DNA of 64,000 nt from Lithospermum erythrorhizon (GCA_019722365.1 JADFUC010002380.1:806001-870000), one strand, 5' to 3'; positions 47,383 to 60,272 are shown, numbered from the stretch's first letter. Program-made: numbers and translations. The notes: generated from the sequence alone by a model not told the origin.

Positions 47383-50300
47383 TCACTGGTCAAACTTCAT
47401 TTCTGTATATCTGCAAGAAGAAAGAACCTAGATCAAATAGTCATCATTTTCAGTTGCATTTCCTCTTCATCATTTTTATTGTAGATTATGAAATCATATG
47501 ATGCTGAACATGCAAAACTTGCCTGCGAGGATTTTTCGGTCGCTGTCCAAAGTCATCATTCACAAGCTCTGTAGATAGAACATATTGCAATTAAAATTCA
47601 AACTAGGTGCTAGCAACAGGCTTAAACAGTAAACCCTTATTGTCTTATACCAGGCCTTTGTGAGAGTTTCCGCTCCTCATTGGAACTGTTATTACTAACT
47701 TCATTGCTGCAAGAAATAAACCAAATTACGTGTTCCTATTCAAAGAAACCAAAGAACCAACAATAAATTATATTCAACAGACCTTGAAGCAGGAGATGGG
47801 ACTGATGTCTGTGCAGAAGGGCGAACATGATATGCACCGTCAAGAGAAAAATAAGGAGGGCAATAAGTACCTCCTAAAGCTCCTGCAGCACTAGCTAAAA
47901 GTGGTAGCCTAAACAAATCGGAAATGGCATGGAAAGCCAGACAGCAGGTTAGTGAATTAATGCACCTAGAGATTTCAACATGCTTCTTCCACATATTATG
48001 CTTCGAGAGATTAATCCTTACCCATTCATATGAAAGAGGAATGCGTGCATGCAGGTTAAATATATCACACTGGATATAACAATACGGATAACATATATTT
48101 ATTTTTTATTTTTTGTCAACAATCTTTACCTTAGATCTCTGATAAGTACTTCCACCGGTTTTATTAGAATGACATATCCCTTTTGAATTTTTACAACAAC
48201 AAATGATATTAGTTGACTTAGTGTAAATGCATTATTATACCCCTTGGTTTAAAGTTAACTAGTAATAATAGGGAAAACAAACCAAGCCTTATCCCACTAA
48301 GTGGGGTCGGATATATGAATATGACAATATTAGGGAAACGATATGGGAAAATAAATAGGAGGCAAAACGTATAATATTACATTAGTATGAAAGGGTCAAG
48401 ATGGAAGAATTTTAAATTCAAAACATAGGTCATTGTTCTTGCACAAATGTTTTTCAGAAAGTCGGCCATTCAAATGAAAGGGAGTAAGTTATATGGACAG
48501 ATTATAAAATCCCACAACTTGTTCATGGTATGTTATGCATGTAACAACAAGAAAACTAATAGAAGGAAAGACATACGAAGAACTTACCATGTCATCTCAG
48601 AGTTCCCTAGCTGTGGATTGCCAACATATCCAGGGAAAGCCATGCCAACAGCAGGAACTCCAATACCACCAGGATGCTTCCCCCCAAATTGCATGACTGT
48701 ACATGTTATCAAACAATAAGAATTTACATTATAAGGAAAAACAGATAGCAATGATTGCTTATCATGCAGACGTGAAAAGGATGACGAAAAACATAGGGTT
48801 GAACTATAAACTTTAAAAATATACATATCATGTTCATGGACATTGCATCTTATTATCCTTTAATTTAATCATTTAAGTACATTAAAATCCGCAAGATATA
48901 GAGCAGCTTAGTAACACAAACAAAGATTTGGAAACTTCAGTAAGAGATCAGATTCTGACAACTCGGACCAGGGATAATGGTTTACACACAAAATGAACAA
49001 AAGATAATCTTCTATTAGATTTAGAATATTTGACATGTAACGTTTACCCGGTAACAAATTACGCAAGTTTTGATCACCATGTCCAGGGATCATGTTTCCA
49101 GAGGGCCCCATGACCTGTCCCCCGCCATATATATATGATCCCTTCCCACCACCTTGCATGTTAACCTTCCCATTCCCAATAAATGACATATTCGATTTAA
49201 TTGATTCTGTCAGAGATTCAAGCTCCTCGGCTTCGAGAGAGTTGATTGGCACTACTGCTTTAGGTGGTGAGGCAGATTGTGATACACTGACGGAGTGCTG
49301 AACAAACTGATGAGAAGAAGCTTGCATGGTAGCCAGAGTTTTGCTTTCAGTAGAATTTCTACCAACCAGATGTGTTGGGGAAGAAAGTTGGTTAACCAGA
49401 TTACTAGCTGTTGCCAGTTGATGACTTGCTTGTGGTACAGTATTCAAACCTCTTCCTTTACTTCTGAAATGCTGAGAGTGAGAAGAATTATTTGATTGGG
49501 AAAACGAAGGTGTAAACTTCAAATTGGTTGATTTTTCTGCAGAAGTTGAATCATCTACATAGAGTTTGTCCAATCCAACAGATCCAGTATTATTATTCCC
49601 CTGGAGAACAGAGTTGGATTGTGACATAGGGAAACTCTGATCTACTACAGAAGGCTGAACATTCCGACTGGCTGGTGCTCCATGGACATCCTCCTTTTGC
49701 GTCAAACTAACTTCTTTATTTGATGTGCTAGATGGATAAAAAGGAGGAGAAGCATAATTCAAGCTTGATCCTGATTGCTTCTTAGCTGGAACATGGCTGG
49801 AATCTGTACTTGAGGCTGATATAGAAGCTCTCCCCGATCGAGATGATTTCTCTAGTGAATTTCTATATCTTCAAAATCAAGAAATAAAAGTTGCGCTTAT
49901 ACCCAGACAAGGAAATTTTATAAATTAAAAACTGAAGCACAGCTTACTGTTTGTTTTGTGGAGCAGGTGCATCATGGTTGGTCATGGCAGATGGCCGATA
50001 CCTTCTAGGGCCTCGCCCTCTCACACTTCTAGGAGCTGTATCCTTAATTTGGTACTTATTATTGTCATTAACAAGGTTCTTGTCATGGACATAGCTCTTG
50101 GGCCTACTTCCAAGTGAATATCCCCTAGGTGCTCCTCGAGATCTGCCACGACCTCGATTGCGACCCCTAGATGACCTCCTTCCCTGAAAAATCCATAATA
50201 TCATACTTCAGAATACAGAGGTGGCAGGAAACTTCTAACAAACATCAAATTAAATGGTCTTCATCAAAGCCATTAACCTCGTCATACTGCCGTTCATGCA

Positions 50301-51310
50301 TTGTCAATTCCTCAAACTTGTCATGACCCCATTTCCTTTCATCTTTCGATTCCCACAAATTTTTTCCTCCAAGCATGCGCCTAAGAGAAGAACGAAAATA
50401 AATAATAGAAATAGTTCTCTGTGAGCACTAGAAACCTGGACAAATCATGGCCTGATGACAAAAAGCATGTCACAAATCCTCCACTGGTTTATTGCCTACT
50501 TTAATTACGGAGTATATGTTAAAGCTAGCATACCTTCAAGTGACTTCTTAAAATACATAACAATAACAACAGTATATGAACAACACCCATCAAATATCCA
50601 ATAAAACCAGAAATTCCAAGCTAACAGAATCAGTAATACCTGCCACGGCCACCGGCATTTTCACGGAATCTATCATCATGCATATAAAAAGCCCCCGCAG
50701 TAGGTACAGCATACGGCTGAGGCTCCTTCTTCTCCTCCTCCCCTACATCATTTCCCTCATCATCAACAACCTCATTCGACTCTACCACCAATCTATCACT
50801 ACCCTCACTATATACCTCAACCACATCATCAACCTCTCGGTTCCTCCGAATTCCACCATTACCCTCATTATTCCTCACAATTCCAACACTACCCTCTTGG
50901 TTCCTCCGAATTCCAACCCTACCGACACCCCGAATCCCCTCTTCCTCATAATAAACCACCTCCTCCACCAATCTACCACCACCATCACTATATATTACCA
51001 CATCATCAACCACCTCGTTCCTCCGAATCCCAAAATTAACCTTACCATTCCTCAAAATTCCCACATTGCCCTTAACCCCCTCTTCCTCATAATAAACTCC
51101 CTCCTCCCCATCTTCCCCCTCCCCATAATCATCAACCCCACCTTGCCCATCACTCGATTCGACATCATCACGAATCCTCGACATCAATTTCTCCCTCCTC
51201 CCTTCTCTCTCCTCCACATCATCCTCATCATCACTAGCTACTCTCCTCCTCATCTTTAATGATAATTTGACCTCCTCTGGATCACTCTCATACTCCACCT
51301 CACCTTCCAT
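47383..51310 (-). CDS. MLN51: MLN51/Barentsz (CASC3) exon-junction-complex protein
   Basis: Core exon-junction-complex subunit that clamps eIF4A-III on spliced mRNA; acts in mRNA localisation, translation and surveillance. Nine exons: 50640-51310, 50278-50380, 49948-50183, 49048-49868, 48588-48696, 47783-47908, 47651-47706, 47523-47568, 47383-47410; phases agree and give 731 aa. The acidic N-terminus contains repeated glycine/arginine-rich units (VGIRRNQEGSVGIVRNNEG). The SELOR (Btz) domain spans exons 1-2: PYAVPTAGAFYMHDDRFREN, then RMLGGKNLWESKDERKWGHD and KFEELTMHERQYDE. Exon 3 is an RGG/RS-rich tract (RGRNRGRGRSRGAPRG). Exon 4 is a long Ser/Gln-rich region. The eighth intron uses a GC-AG donor (CGCAG|gcaagt). 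The start is the ATG at 51310. A telo box (AAACCCTAA, minus strand, 51453-51461) sits about 140 bp upstream. No lesions. Confidence 0.92.
48285..48335. repeat. Dispersed CCTTATCCCAC element fragment in Barentsz intron
   Basis: Reads accaagccttatcccacta then agtggggtcggatatatg and aatatg. The core recurs inverted in the STRAP leader (42102-42129 and 42150-42180), and the tail (gtcgg.tatatgaatatg) at 46024-46045. It resembles a short dispersed plant repeat, perhaps SINE-derived. Confidence 0.45.
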
Positions 51311-51452
51311 CACTACAACAAATATATACCAAACGGAAACAAACTTTCCAAATTAACAATATTTTTTCAATTGAATAAAGCAATTAAACTCAAAATCGAT
51401 TAGAATTTTGTGAAATATGTGAAATTGGAAATGAATTGTAGAGTAATTGAAA

Positions 51453-51461
51453 TTAGGGTTT
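51453..51461 (-). promoter_or_regulatory. Telo box upstream of the Barentsz gene
   Basis: AAACCCTAA on the minus strand about 145 bp upstream of the ATG; a known promoter element of plant translation and housekeeping genes. No TATA box was evident nearby. Confidence 0.45.
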
Positions 51462-51779
51462 TGGGATTATGAGATTTTGTTAGGGCACTTGGAAAATTGG
51501 AGATTATGATATTATGGTTTAATTTCGATATTATGGTTTCTTGTTACGATATTTGATTCAAATCGAAATCGAAAACGTAAGCTCACAAATCAAAATCGAA
51601 TTACCGAAATTTAATTATAACCCGAATTTAAATAATTTAAAATATTTATTGTTTGATAACAATTCTAGTTAAAAAACTTAAATCAGCTTATATATCGGAT
51701 AACTTTACTCTCTACTCTATTTCATTTAAAAAATATTTATCACATATTAATAAATAATACTATAATGTATAAATAAATA

Positions 51780-52390
51780 ATAAATATTATTAATATGAAT
51801 AGAATAAATACTTTATTTGACTAAAATATATTATTAATTATTGTACTTATTATTATCATTAATTATAATAATTATTATTATTAATTATTATTATTATTAA
51901 TTCTTATTATTATAATTATTGTTATCATTATTATTAATTTATTTATTATTATTAATTAATTTGAGAATTTATTTTTTATTTTACTTATTTGTTATTATAA
52001 TTTTTATTATAATTTTTATTTCTTACATTATTTTAGTTATTATTATTTCTTATTTATTATTGTTATTATTATTATTGTTTTTATTATTATTATTTATTTA
52101 TTATTATTATTATTTTCTTATTATTATTATTATTTTTGTTTCTATTATTATTATTATTTTGTTTTACTATTATTTTTGCTGTCAGTTGTTTTTTATTTTT
52201 TATTTTATTATTATTATTATTTTTATTATTATTATCATTTTTATATTATTATTATTGTATTTTATTATTATTATTATTATTATTATTATAGTTATTATTT
52301 ATTTTATTTTTATTTTATTATTCCTATTATTAATATGTTATTTTTTCATCATTATTATTATTACAAAATAATAATTACAATAATAGTACA
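51780..52390. repeat. TTA/ATT-rich low-complexity block
   Basis: About 600 bp built almost entirely of tta, att and ttta words. It generates long spurious open frames made of Ile, Leu, Phe and Tyr. Likely a decayed trinucleotide microsatellite. Confidence 0.9.
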
Positions 52391-52968
52391 TAATAATGTC
52401 TATGGATAAATAGATGTGAAAAAATTACAAGCGAGTAAGACAGAATTCGACTTTCTCGCTTCTTATTTTTTAAGAGAGTAAAATGTTATAATTTTAACTT
52501 AAAATTTTGTTAAGGATTTTGATAAATACTTAATTTATTAAGAACTTAAAATAATCTATTAATCAAACAAACTTAATAAATTGTTGAATCGATTATTTTA
52601 AGTTGCTTGAATGAATTTAACAAATACCTCTGAAAAGCCATTAAAGAACGTATTATCGATTTACTTCTTCTTTCCACATCACATCTTCTTTCTTCCACAT
52701 AAAAAAATAACAACTACGTAACATGCATCTTTCCAATGTAATCTTATCAGTTGTCAGATTCGACTCCACACCCATATGAAAAAACTAATTCCAGTCGATT
52801 TTTCTTCGCTGCATAAAATTTGTTTACATTTTACCTCTACCAATTTATTGTAGCCAGTATGAAAAGATAACTAACAAATGTTCCACGCTGGTCAATAATA
52901 TAATGGGAAAATTCGATACCGAACGCACTAAACGGGCTCATTAGAGTAACTTAACAACGGTAATGAAG

Positions 52969-54530
52969 TTCCAATTTATTTTAAATTATTATCTTAATGT
53001 TAAAAAAAATTTAAATTTTGATCTTATTTTTAATAATTTTAAATTATTTAGTGTTATCTTTCATCTTAATAATGTTAAGGGTTAATGTTTCAATTTTTTA
53101 AAATGTTTTATGTTAATGATGTTAAAATTTAATTTTATCATGTTAATAATGAAAAACTTATTTATGGTATTGTTTACATCTTTCAAATGTCGGGAATATT
53201 GTGTTGATAATTTAAATTCATTTTTATTAAGTTATTTTTTTGGTTAATTTTTTTCATGATTAATTTTATGTTAATATGTATCATAATAATTTTAAATTAA
53301 TTATGTAAAGTAAATATGTTGAATATTTATGTCAAATATTAATATAAAAAAGTAAGGCTCCAACAGTCCAACCCATGGAACACGTGTTCAATATACACAT
53401 CGGGCATACAAAGTGTGTGCTCGTTTGGTATAACGAGCACATGTAATGCGCGTTCAAAATATTATCGAGCCCATGCTCCACGAGTTTCAATTTATTTTAA
53501 ATTATTATCTTAATGTTAAGAAAAATAAATTTTGATCTTATTTTTAATAATTTTAAATTATTTAGTGTTTATCTTTCATCTTAATAATGTTAAGAGTTAA
53601 TGTTTCAATTTTTTTAAATCTTCATGTTAATGATGTATAAATTTAATTTTATCATGTTAATAATGGAAAACTTATTCTTGGTATCATGTTAAACTTATTG
53701 TTTACATCTTTCAAATGTCAAGAAAATATTGTGTTAATAATTTTAAATTTATTTTTTATGTTATTTTCTTAAAAAAATTATTATGATTAATGTTGTGATA
53801 ATATGTATCATAATATTGATAAATTCATTAAGTAAAATAATTTTGTTAAATATTTATGACAAATGTTAATATAAAAAAGAAAGGCTTCAACCCGTGGAAC
53901 ATGTGTTCAATATACACACCCGGCGTACAAAGAGTGTGTGCTCGTTTGGCATAACGAGCATATGTAATGCATGTTCAAAACATTATCGAGTCCATGCTCC
54001 ATGCGTTCCAATTTATTTTAAATTATTATCTTAATGTTAGAATTTTAAATTTTGATCTTAATTTTAAGAATTTTAAATTATTTAATATTTATCTTCATAA
54101 TAATAATATTATTAGTTAATGTAAGTTAATTTTAAAAAATTTATGTTATGATGTTAAATTTTAATTTTATCATGTTAATAATGGAAAAATTATTTATGGT
54201 ATCACGTTAAACTTATTATTTACATCTTTCAAATGTCAAGAACATTATGTTAATAATGTTGAATTCATTTTTATTATGTTATTGTTTGTTAATTTTTATT
54301 ATGATTAATTTTGTGTTAATATGTACCATAATACTGTTAAATTAATTGCTAAAATAATTACGCGGAACATTTATGCCAAATATTAATAAAAAGCGGCCTT
54401 TAATGGAACCCGGAAGTGGTTCTAAATTATACACATCGGGTAATACAAAGTGTGTGCTCGTTATGTATATCGAGCATATGTAATGCGGGTTCAAAACATT
54501 ATCGAACCCATGCTCCATGTGGTCGATAGC
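52969..54530. repeat. Three tandem copies of a repeat of about 518 bp
   Basis: Copies begin at 52969, 53486 and 54006, each with (t)tc(c)aatttattttaaa then ttattatcttaatgtta. Each copy has an AT-rich first 350 bp and a GC-richer end carrying, in order, gtgttcaatatacacatcgg, tacaaagtgtgtgctcg, taacgagca(c/t)atgtaatgc, ttcaaaa(c/t)attatcgag and cccatgctcca. Copy 3 is the most diverged. The pattern continues in altered form to about 54600 (acgagcccatggtgcgtgcg). No coding capacity. Confidence 0.85.
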
Positions 54531-54604
54531 ACAAACGAGCCCATGGTGCGTGCGTTCGTTGTGCTTTTGAACCCGTATTCCATGCGTCGCTAAGGTAAAA
54601 TCGG

Positions 54605-55240
54605 AAAAAATTTGTGCCTTGGAAATATATGCACCACAATCTATTATAATATTTCAACTCAATAACAAATATACCACATTATAAATATTATTTCTCATAA
54701 TTTTTAATATTGATTCTTTATTAATAATGTAATAATTATATTTTTTCTTAAAAAATATTTTTATTTAATTAAACTTATAATTTTATTTTGTTTTTAATAT
54801 TAAATATTATTGTCAAATGAATAACTTTGATTATTGCACTTTTATTTCATTTAAAATTTATTTTCAATATGTAATATTATTTTTACTATTAATATAAATA
54901 TTTTGATGGATATTTATTATTAGTGAGAGTTCACATGTAGAAATAATTTTACATTTTTCAATAGTACATTATTGATGTCTTATTTAACTAAAACATATAT
55001 GAACCTTAAGATATTTTTAGGGTGATAAATAAAATAGGCAATTTGGATCTTGTTTAGAAAAAGTACTAAGAAAAAGTATAATTATCCTTCTTTCACAGAT
55101 AACACATTTGCCACACGACATATTTCAGACTGTCTTTAAATTTTCAGACAATGTCATCTATCTCAAAATTTCACACCATTAAAAAGACATTATTGGATGA
55201 TCTTTTCAAGCCAAAAGTACTGCATTTAGTCTTAGGTCTA
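54605..55240. other. Intergenic, AT-rich
   Basis: No gene or clear repeat seen between the tandem array and the MITE-like element at 55241. Confidence 0.4.
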
Positions 55241-55588
55241 TTTTGGATAAGGGGTTTGGGTATGTATGAGTCTGGATGAATTGGGTGGAGGTAAACATAA
55301 ATTTTAATTTAAGGGGATAATCATGAATTCAAGTTTTAAGAGTAGATTCAATTATAAATCAAACGGATTATTATGGTGCTATTTGTAGTAGTAAATCAAT
55401 GAAATACTATGTATAACTAAAAGCATTATTCATCTCCAATACACCATAATTTTTTTGTTAATAACAAAAGAATAAATCAAGATAATTCATTTAATCTCGA
55501 TTAACCTAGGTAAATAAAAAAATCAAATAAATAAAGTAAACTTAAAAGTTTATCCTCCATTGGAGTAGGTTCATCCAAATCCAAACAT
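55241..55588. mobile_element. MITE-like element related to the one at 24034
   Basis: Left end ttttggataaggggtttgg, followed by gtctggatgaattgggtgg and aggtaaac. The right end, read inverted, gives gaatgtttggatttggatg, then ggaggataaac. The interior is non-coding. Termini are imperfect, so the borders are approximate. Confidence 0.4.
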
Positions 55589-55846
55589 TCTATAAAAAAA
55601 AATACATGGGGAGTATATTTTACTAAACTTGGGTGGATCTAATCATTGAAAATTGATTGTTGCATGGGATTCATCACAACTCACAAAATAACAGGTTGTT
55701 CAGCACACTGCACACCCAACAATCCAACATATCATATCATATTCTGCTGGAGATATCAATTTAGACATTATTTTGTTTATTCCAATTTGGATTACATATA
55801 AACATAAAAAAAATCTGGTTCACCAAAGTATTGCACAAGTTTCATT

Positions 55847-55908
55847 GAGTATAGGTATTTGTTGTGCATATCTCTATGAGTATAGATATTTGTTGTGCAT
55901 ATCTCTAT
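55847..55908. repeat. 31-bp tandem duplication
   Basis: Two adjacent copies of a unit beginning gagtatagg/gagtataga and ending gtgcatatctctat (55847-55877, 55878-55908), with a single mismatch. It lies about 250 bp past the HSP70 stop codon. Confidence 0.85.
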
Positions 55909-56159
55909 TCTCACCTATAAAAATTGGAAACAAATAACAATACTGAGTCAAATTTGGGTTCAAATGAAGATTAACAATATTATAGATGTTCAAACAGTAT
56001 AAATCACAATTCCAAAACTTAGCCCGTCCGTGATGGCAAAAATAATTAATGTCGATTATAAAGATATAATCTGATGGAAACCACTTAAAAAACCGGCATG
56101 ACAAGTATAATCATGCTACAAGTGAACCGAATCCACCTAAGGACGATGTTGAAACTGAC

Positions 56160-59100
56160 TTACGCAGCCATGCCAGACTTGTCTGTTTCCATTGGCTCTG
56201 GAGATGGTACTTCGTTTGCAGCACTCTCGTTGGCATTTGCATTTTGATCGGGATTCTCTCCACCTTGTGATTGGCCTTCGTCTCCTGCTGCAGGTGCTGG
56301 TGATTGACTTTCAGGAGTTGATGGCTTGGCTGGCTTGGGTTTTGTCATTATTGGGCGGCAAAACCTGCATTAACAAAGTGACCGAATTAGTTGGGTCTCC
56401 TTGACAATGTCTTTCCCACGATCAAGTGTAGTAGAAACCGAATCTTCAAATAACAGAAAAAATTGCAAAAGAATCACAGAACAGGAAATGGCGGATTTTA
56501 AAACAAATACCTATCTAGTGCCTCTGCTTTCTTCCTCACATCAGCAGACAAAAGAACGGGAGAAGCAAATTTTGGGAGTGCGTCCTGCTGTTGCTTTTTC
56601 TCCCTCAACCATGCCTCTGCCTGCACACATTCATTCAAAACCTGCAGAAAGATATGATTATCACGTTTATGCTTCAAGATAGATAAAAAAAATGTGACAA
56701 CATGGAGATAAAATAACGTATATAAAAAAAAGATGCCTGCAATTGCTCGAAACCGGCAGAAATGCATGAATGTAATAACATTGAGGGGTTTGTTTGTTTT
56801 GTATTACTTTATCTGATTCGCATAATTTTGAGAATCAATTGAATATTAAGAAAATATAAGATAAACACTTGCAAAGATAATCATCAAGATAAGTAAGTTT
56901 AAATATTGGATAAATCAATATTTATTCAAATCTGTAAAATGACTTGATAATATATTTTTGAAGAGTATTTACTTATTTTAAGCCAAGCAAAATGGTCCCA
57001 AGTGAAAAAATGTAACCACGGCTCAAAATAAAAGAAAGTATAGCAGAACAAAAGATGGTTTTCTCCTCTGCACATCAAAATGAAAAAATGAAAGCATACT
57101 TTCTGTTTATCAGCCACATCAATATGGTCAAATTTAGGATCATTTGACATAGCAGCTTCTCTATAGCTGTTGATGCAGTAGCAAAGTTGATCGATCACAG
57201 CTCCCCTTTCTGTGGATTCTTTGTACCTATGTTCAATAGGATCACCTTGCTGCAAATGGTAACAAACACACCAGTCAGTTTAGGAGTCCTCTAATCAACT
57301 GCTCCAAAAAGTTGCAAAAAGGTGAAAGAAAAAAAAAATGCATGACATGGAAGGAGTGAACTAGAAGTTTGAAGATAAGATCTGCACCTTCTTAAGCTCC
57401 TCAAGCTTCGTGATATAAACCCCTTTAGTTTCATCCTCACCATCTTCGTACAACCAATCCTCCACTTCTTGTAGCTTGGCAATAAACTGTTCTCTATCTG
57501 GCTCAGTTATGAAGTCTTGGTATTTGTCATAAAGCTAGAGACAACAAGATATATTAGTTATGTTGTTTCAATTACTATCGAATTGCACATATCCGAAGGC
57601 CCACACTGTACCTTATTCCTCATGTCATAAACATAGGACTCTACAGCATTCTTCTTGTCCTTTGTTTCTTCCATTACACGATCCTGCAAAGCCATCTCGA
57701 ATTCCTTCTCCACCGCTTTCTGCAAATCCACAGGTAGCATTGCTCCATACACCACTTCAGAAAGTGGCACATTGGTTTTCTTAACCTTTTTCTTTGAGAC
57801 CTCAACCTGCAAAATACAAACATCTATCACTTACCAGCTCAGAACCCAATTGTTACTATTGCATATTTGTAGAGAGAACATGTTATCACTAGCAAAAGAT
57901 GATTCCTGTAACTTAAATGCAATGAACCAAATGAAGACCTAGCGAAAGGGGAGAAATGTGCATACTACAAACATCATGTTCAATCGTTGACTCCTCACAT
58001 AAGATGACATGACCAGAATAGAGAAATAATAGAGCAACTAACAGGTTCTTTTTTCTAGATGCACCTGAATACAGGGACTATCCAACTCAAGTAGAATGAA
58101 ACCAAACAAACAAGGAAATAGGGAAAATCGCTCACATAAATAAGTCAAGGAGCAGCTAGTGAAAGCTATACTAGCACCTCCTCAACACAAATAAAAACTA
58201 ATAAACCATAATTCATCTTGTGCTTATAGTATGCTACTTCAAATGCAACAAAAGTAGAATAAACATATAGACAAGAAATAACACATTTATCACATCAACT
58301 AGAAATCCAACCTTAGTATCTGTTTCCATTTGGACAGGAGTATCCTTTCCTGATCCAGGAACACCATTCTCAGATGCAGATGCATCAGCAGAAGCTTTAG
58401 CATCTTGCATATTCACATCAGCTTCAGTGGCGCTTGGGGGAGGAGCATCATCAGTTTCCATCTTGGTTTGTTCCTTTGTTGGCTCTTTCACAACAGGCAC
58501 ATCTACTTCTTCCTCCTCTAAAAGCTGATAAAAGGTATAGAAGCTAAAGTAATTACGAAAAGAAGCAAACATACCAGGAAAAATACAGGTAATGATGTTT
58601 CCATCACTTACAGTTGCTGATTCAACAGATACTATTCCATGCATATTCAGGCGAACTTTCACCTTCAGCTTTGCACGTTCACCCTTCGCAGACTGGAATG
58701 GCCCAATCTGTACAATATAAAAAGGTTAGGACTAAGTCAGATATTGTTTCAACTTTCAATTATAACCCATAACTTTCCCCAGTTACAAATATAATTCAAA
58801 GATTAACTGCAATAACTTTAACCAATGAAATACCGTGTATGTGCTAATTTTTGCTGGAGCCCGCAACTCAGTCACATCAGCGTATTGCACATCAACTGTG
58901 AACGTACCCTGTCTGTAAAAGGTAAGAGCCTTCACACTTGGAATTATATTACCCTTTAAAGTCAATTGTGCTCTGCTGATTCTCTAGAGCCCATTCTCTC
59001 ATATCTGAAAATTTCCATAAAGCAATTTGAAATGGAATCTTCGAACCTAAACATCAGAAAGTGTAAGAACTATAATCAAGGACCAAGTAAGTAAGAAACA

Positions 59101-60272
59101 GAAAGAAATAATATTCAGACTCTGGAAGTCTCTGAACTTAAAATTGTCAATAAATTGCACATTGTAAAGCACAGCTTTGGCAACACATTCACTTGCATTC
59201 ATTTGTGCCTTGGTCTCTTCCCAAAGAACTCCGAATAGCCCCATAATTGCAGGAACTCTAGAAGATGGAACTCACAACCTCAAATTGAATGTGAATATTC
59301 CTAGTTGTAAGTCCTGCTCTGGAAAGGGCGTTCTCCAATGGCTTTAACATCGCTCCAAAATAGGAATAATGAATTCTCTGTTTCAAACCTCCTCTCTGAT
59401 AAATCCTCTCACATCCTTCTCATCCATTAAGCATTCTATATTCAATGGTGCTTCTGGATTAGCACTTAGAACCTTTTTCAGCTTTTCACAGGCAGCACGC
59501 AGTCTCAAGCAAGCCTTAGCATTCTGCTTGACATCAATCTTGTACTCATCCTTGAATTTTGAAGCAAAGTGATTAAATAGGACCTCATCAAAGTCCCTTC
59601 CACCAAGACATCTATCGAATGAATGAGATAATATCTTCAGCTGACCTTTCTTAAAAGCAGCAATACAGACTTGCATGCTGAGCTCCAACGTCACGAAAGC
59701 AAACATTTATTGGGTCATTCTCAGGTAGATCTGTCTTGTATATACCATAAGCCAAGGCAGTAGCTGTAGTTTCATGAAAGAGACGCAGAGGATGCAAGCC
59801 AGCAATTTTAGCTGCATCCATTACAGCCCTCCTTTGAAGATCGGTAAAATAAATAGGAATCCCTATACAGCAATCTACGACTCCGGCATTTAGATTCTTC
59901 TCAGCACAATCTTCAGGTCCGTGAGAACACCATCCCTAAACCTGAGTAGGAGTAAATGTCCCTTATCTCTAAATACTGTTATACCCATCAGGGCCTTCAG
60001 TGACGCAAATGGCACCACTGGATCATTTTGGTTCTTGACTCAGAAAACTTGACTAACTAATCTTCCTTTTATCTGTGAAATTGTGTTCTTGATTCATCAT
60101 ATTTTGAAGCTAAGCACCTGTTGGTTCCAAGGAATCTTTGCTTTTCACCGAAGCATACAATAGCAGGGGTTTCACGATTTGACTCATCGTTTAGAACAAC
60201 ATCAATTCCCCTTTGGCGAGCAACAGCGACAACACCGCTCAAGTTCCCAAAGTCAAAACCTACCACACTCAT
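56160..60272 (-). pseudogene. HSP70-14/15-like (Hsp110 type) gene, ATPase half broken
   Basis: Homologue of the plant Hsp110/SSE-type HSP70-14/15, a cytosolic nucleotide-exchange chaperone. The C-terminal half is flawless in seven exons: 58612-58707, 58312-58524, 57612-57806, 57388-57534, 57100-57249, 56511-56641, 56160-56364 (378 aa from IGPFQSAKGERAKLKVKV to PEPMETDKSGMAA). The upstream half is not: 60272 starts MSVVGFDFGNLSGVVAVARQ normally but shifts frame after KQRFLGT and stops at 60069. Family segments then reappear in different frames: VTEGPDGY and TFTPTQ near 59990-59940, [16 protein letters not shown] near 59820, LSHSFDRCLGGRDFDEVLFN near 59610, LECLMDEKDVRG-like near 59410, RVPAIMGLFGV near 59240, NASECVAK near 59200. 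Further indels lie near 58945 and at the donor near 59122. Either a gene whose ATPase half has decayed or a stretch of poor sequence. A 5' UTR intron (60289-61996) is likely. Confidence 0.78.

Noticed and set aside
48908..49047. Extension of the Barentsz exon 4 frame
   Set aside because: The frame runs on past a good GT donor at 49047; the downstream exon continues in phase after splicing.
50576..51259. 227-codon plus-strand frame
   Set aside because: Antisense to Barentsz exon 1; its Ile/Leu/Asn-rich repeats mirror the repetitive GGA/AGG-type sense codons.
51919..52371. 150-codon open frame made of Ile, Leu, Phe and Tyr
   Set aside because: Pure by-product of the TTA/ATT low-complexity tract; no start context, domain or conservation signal.
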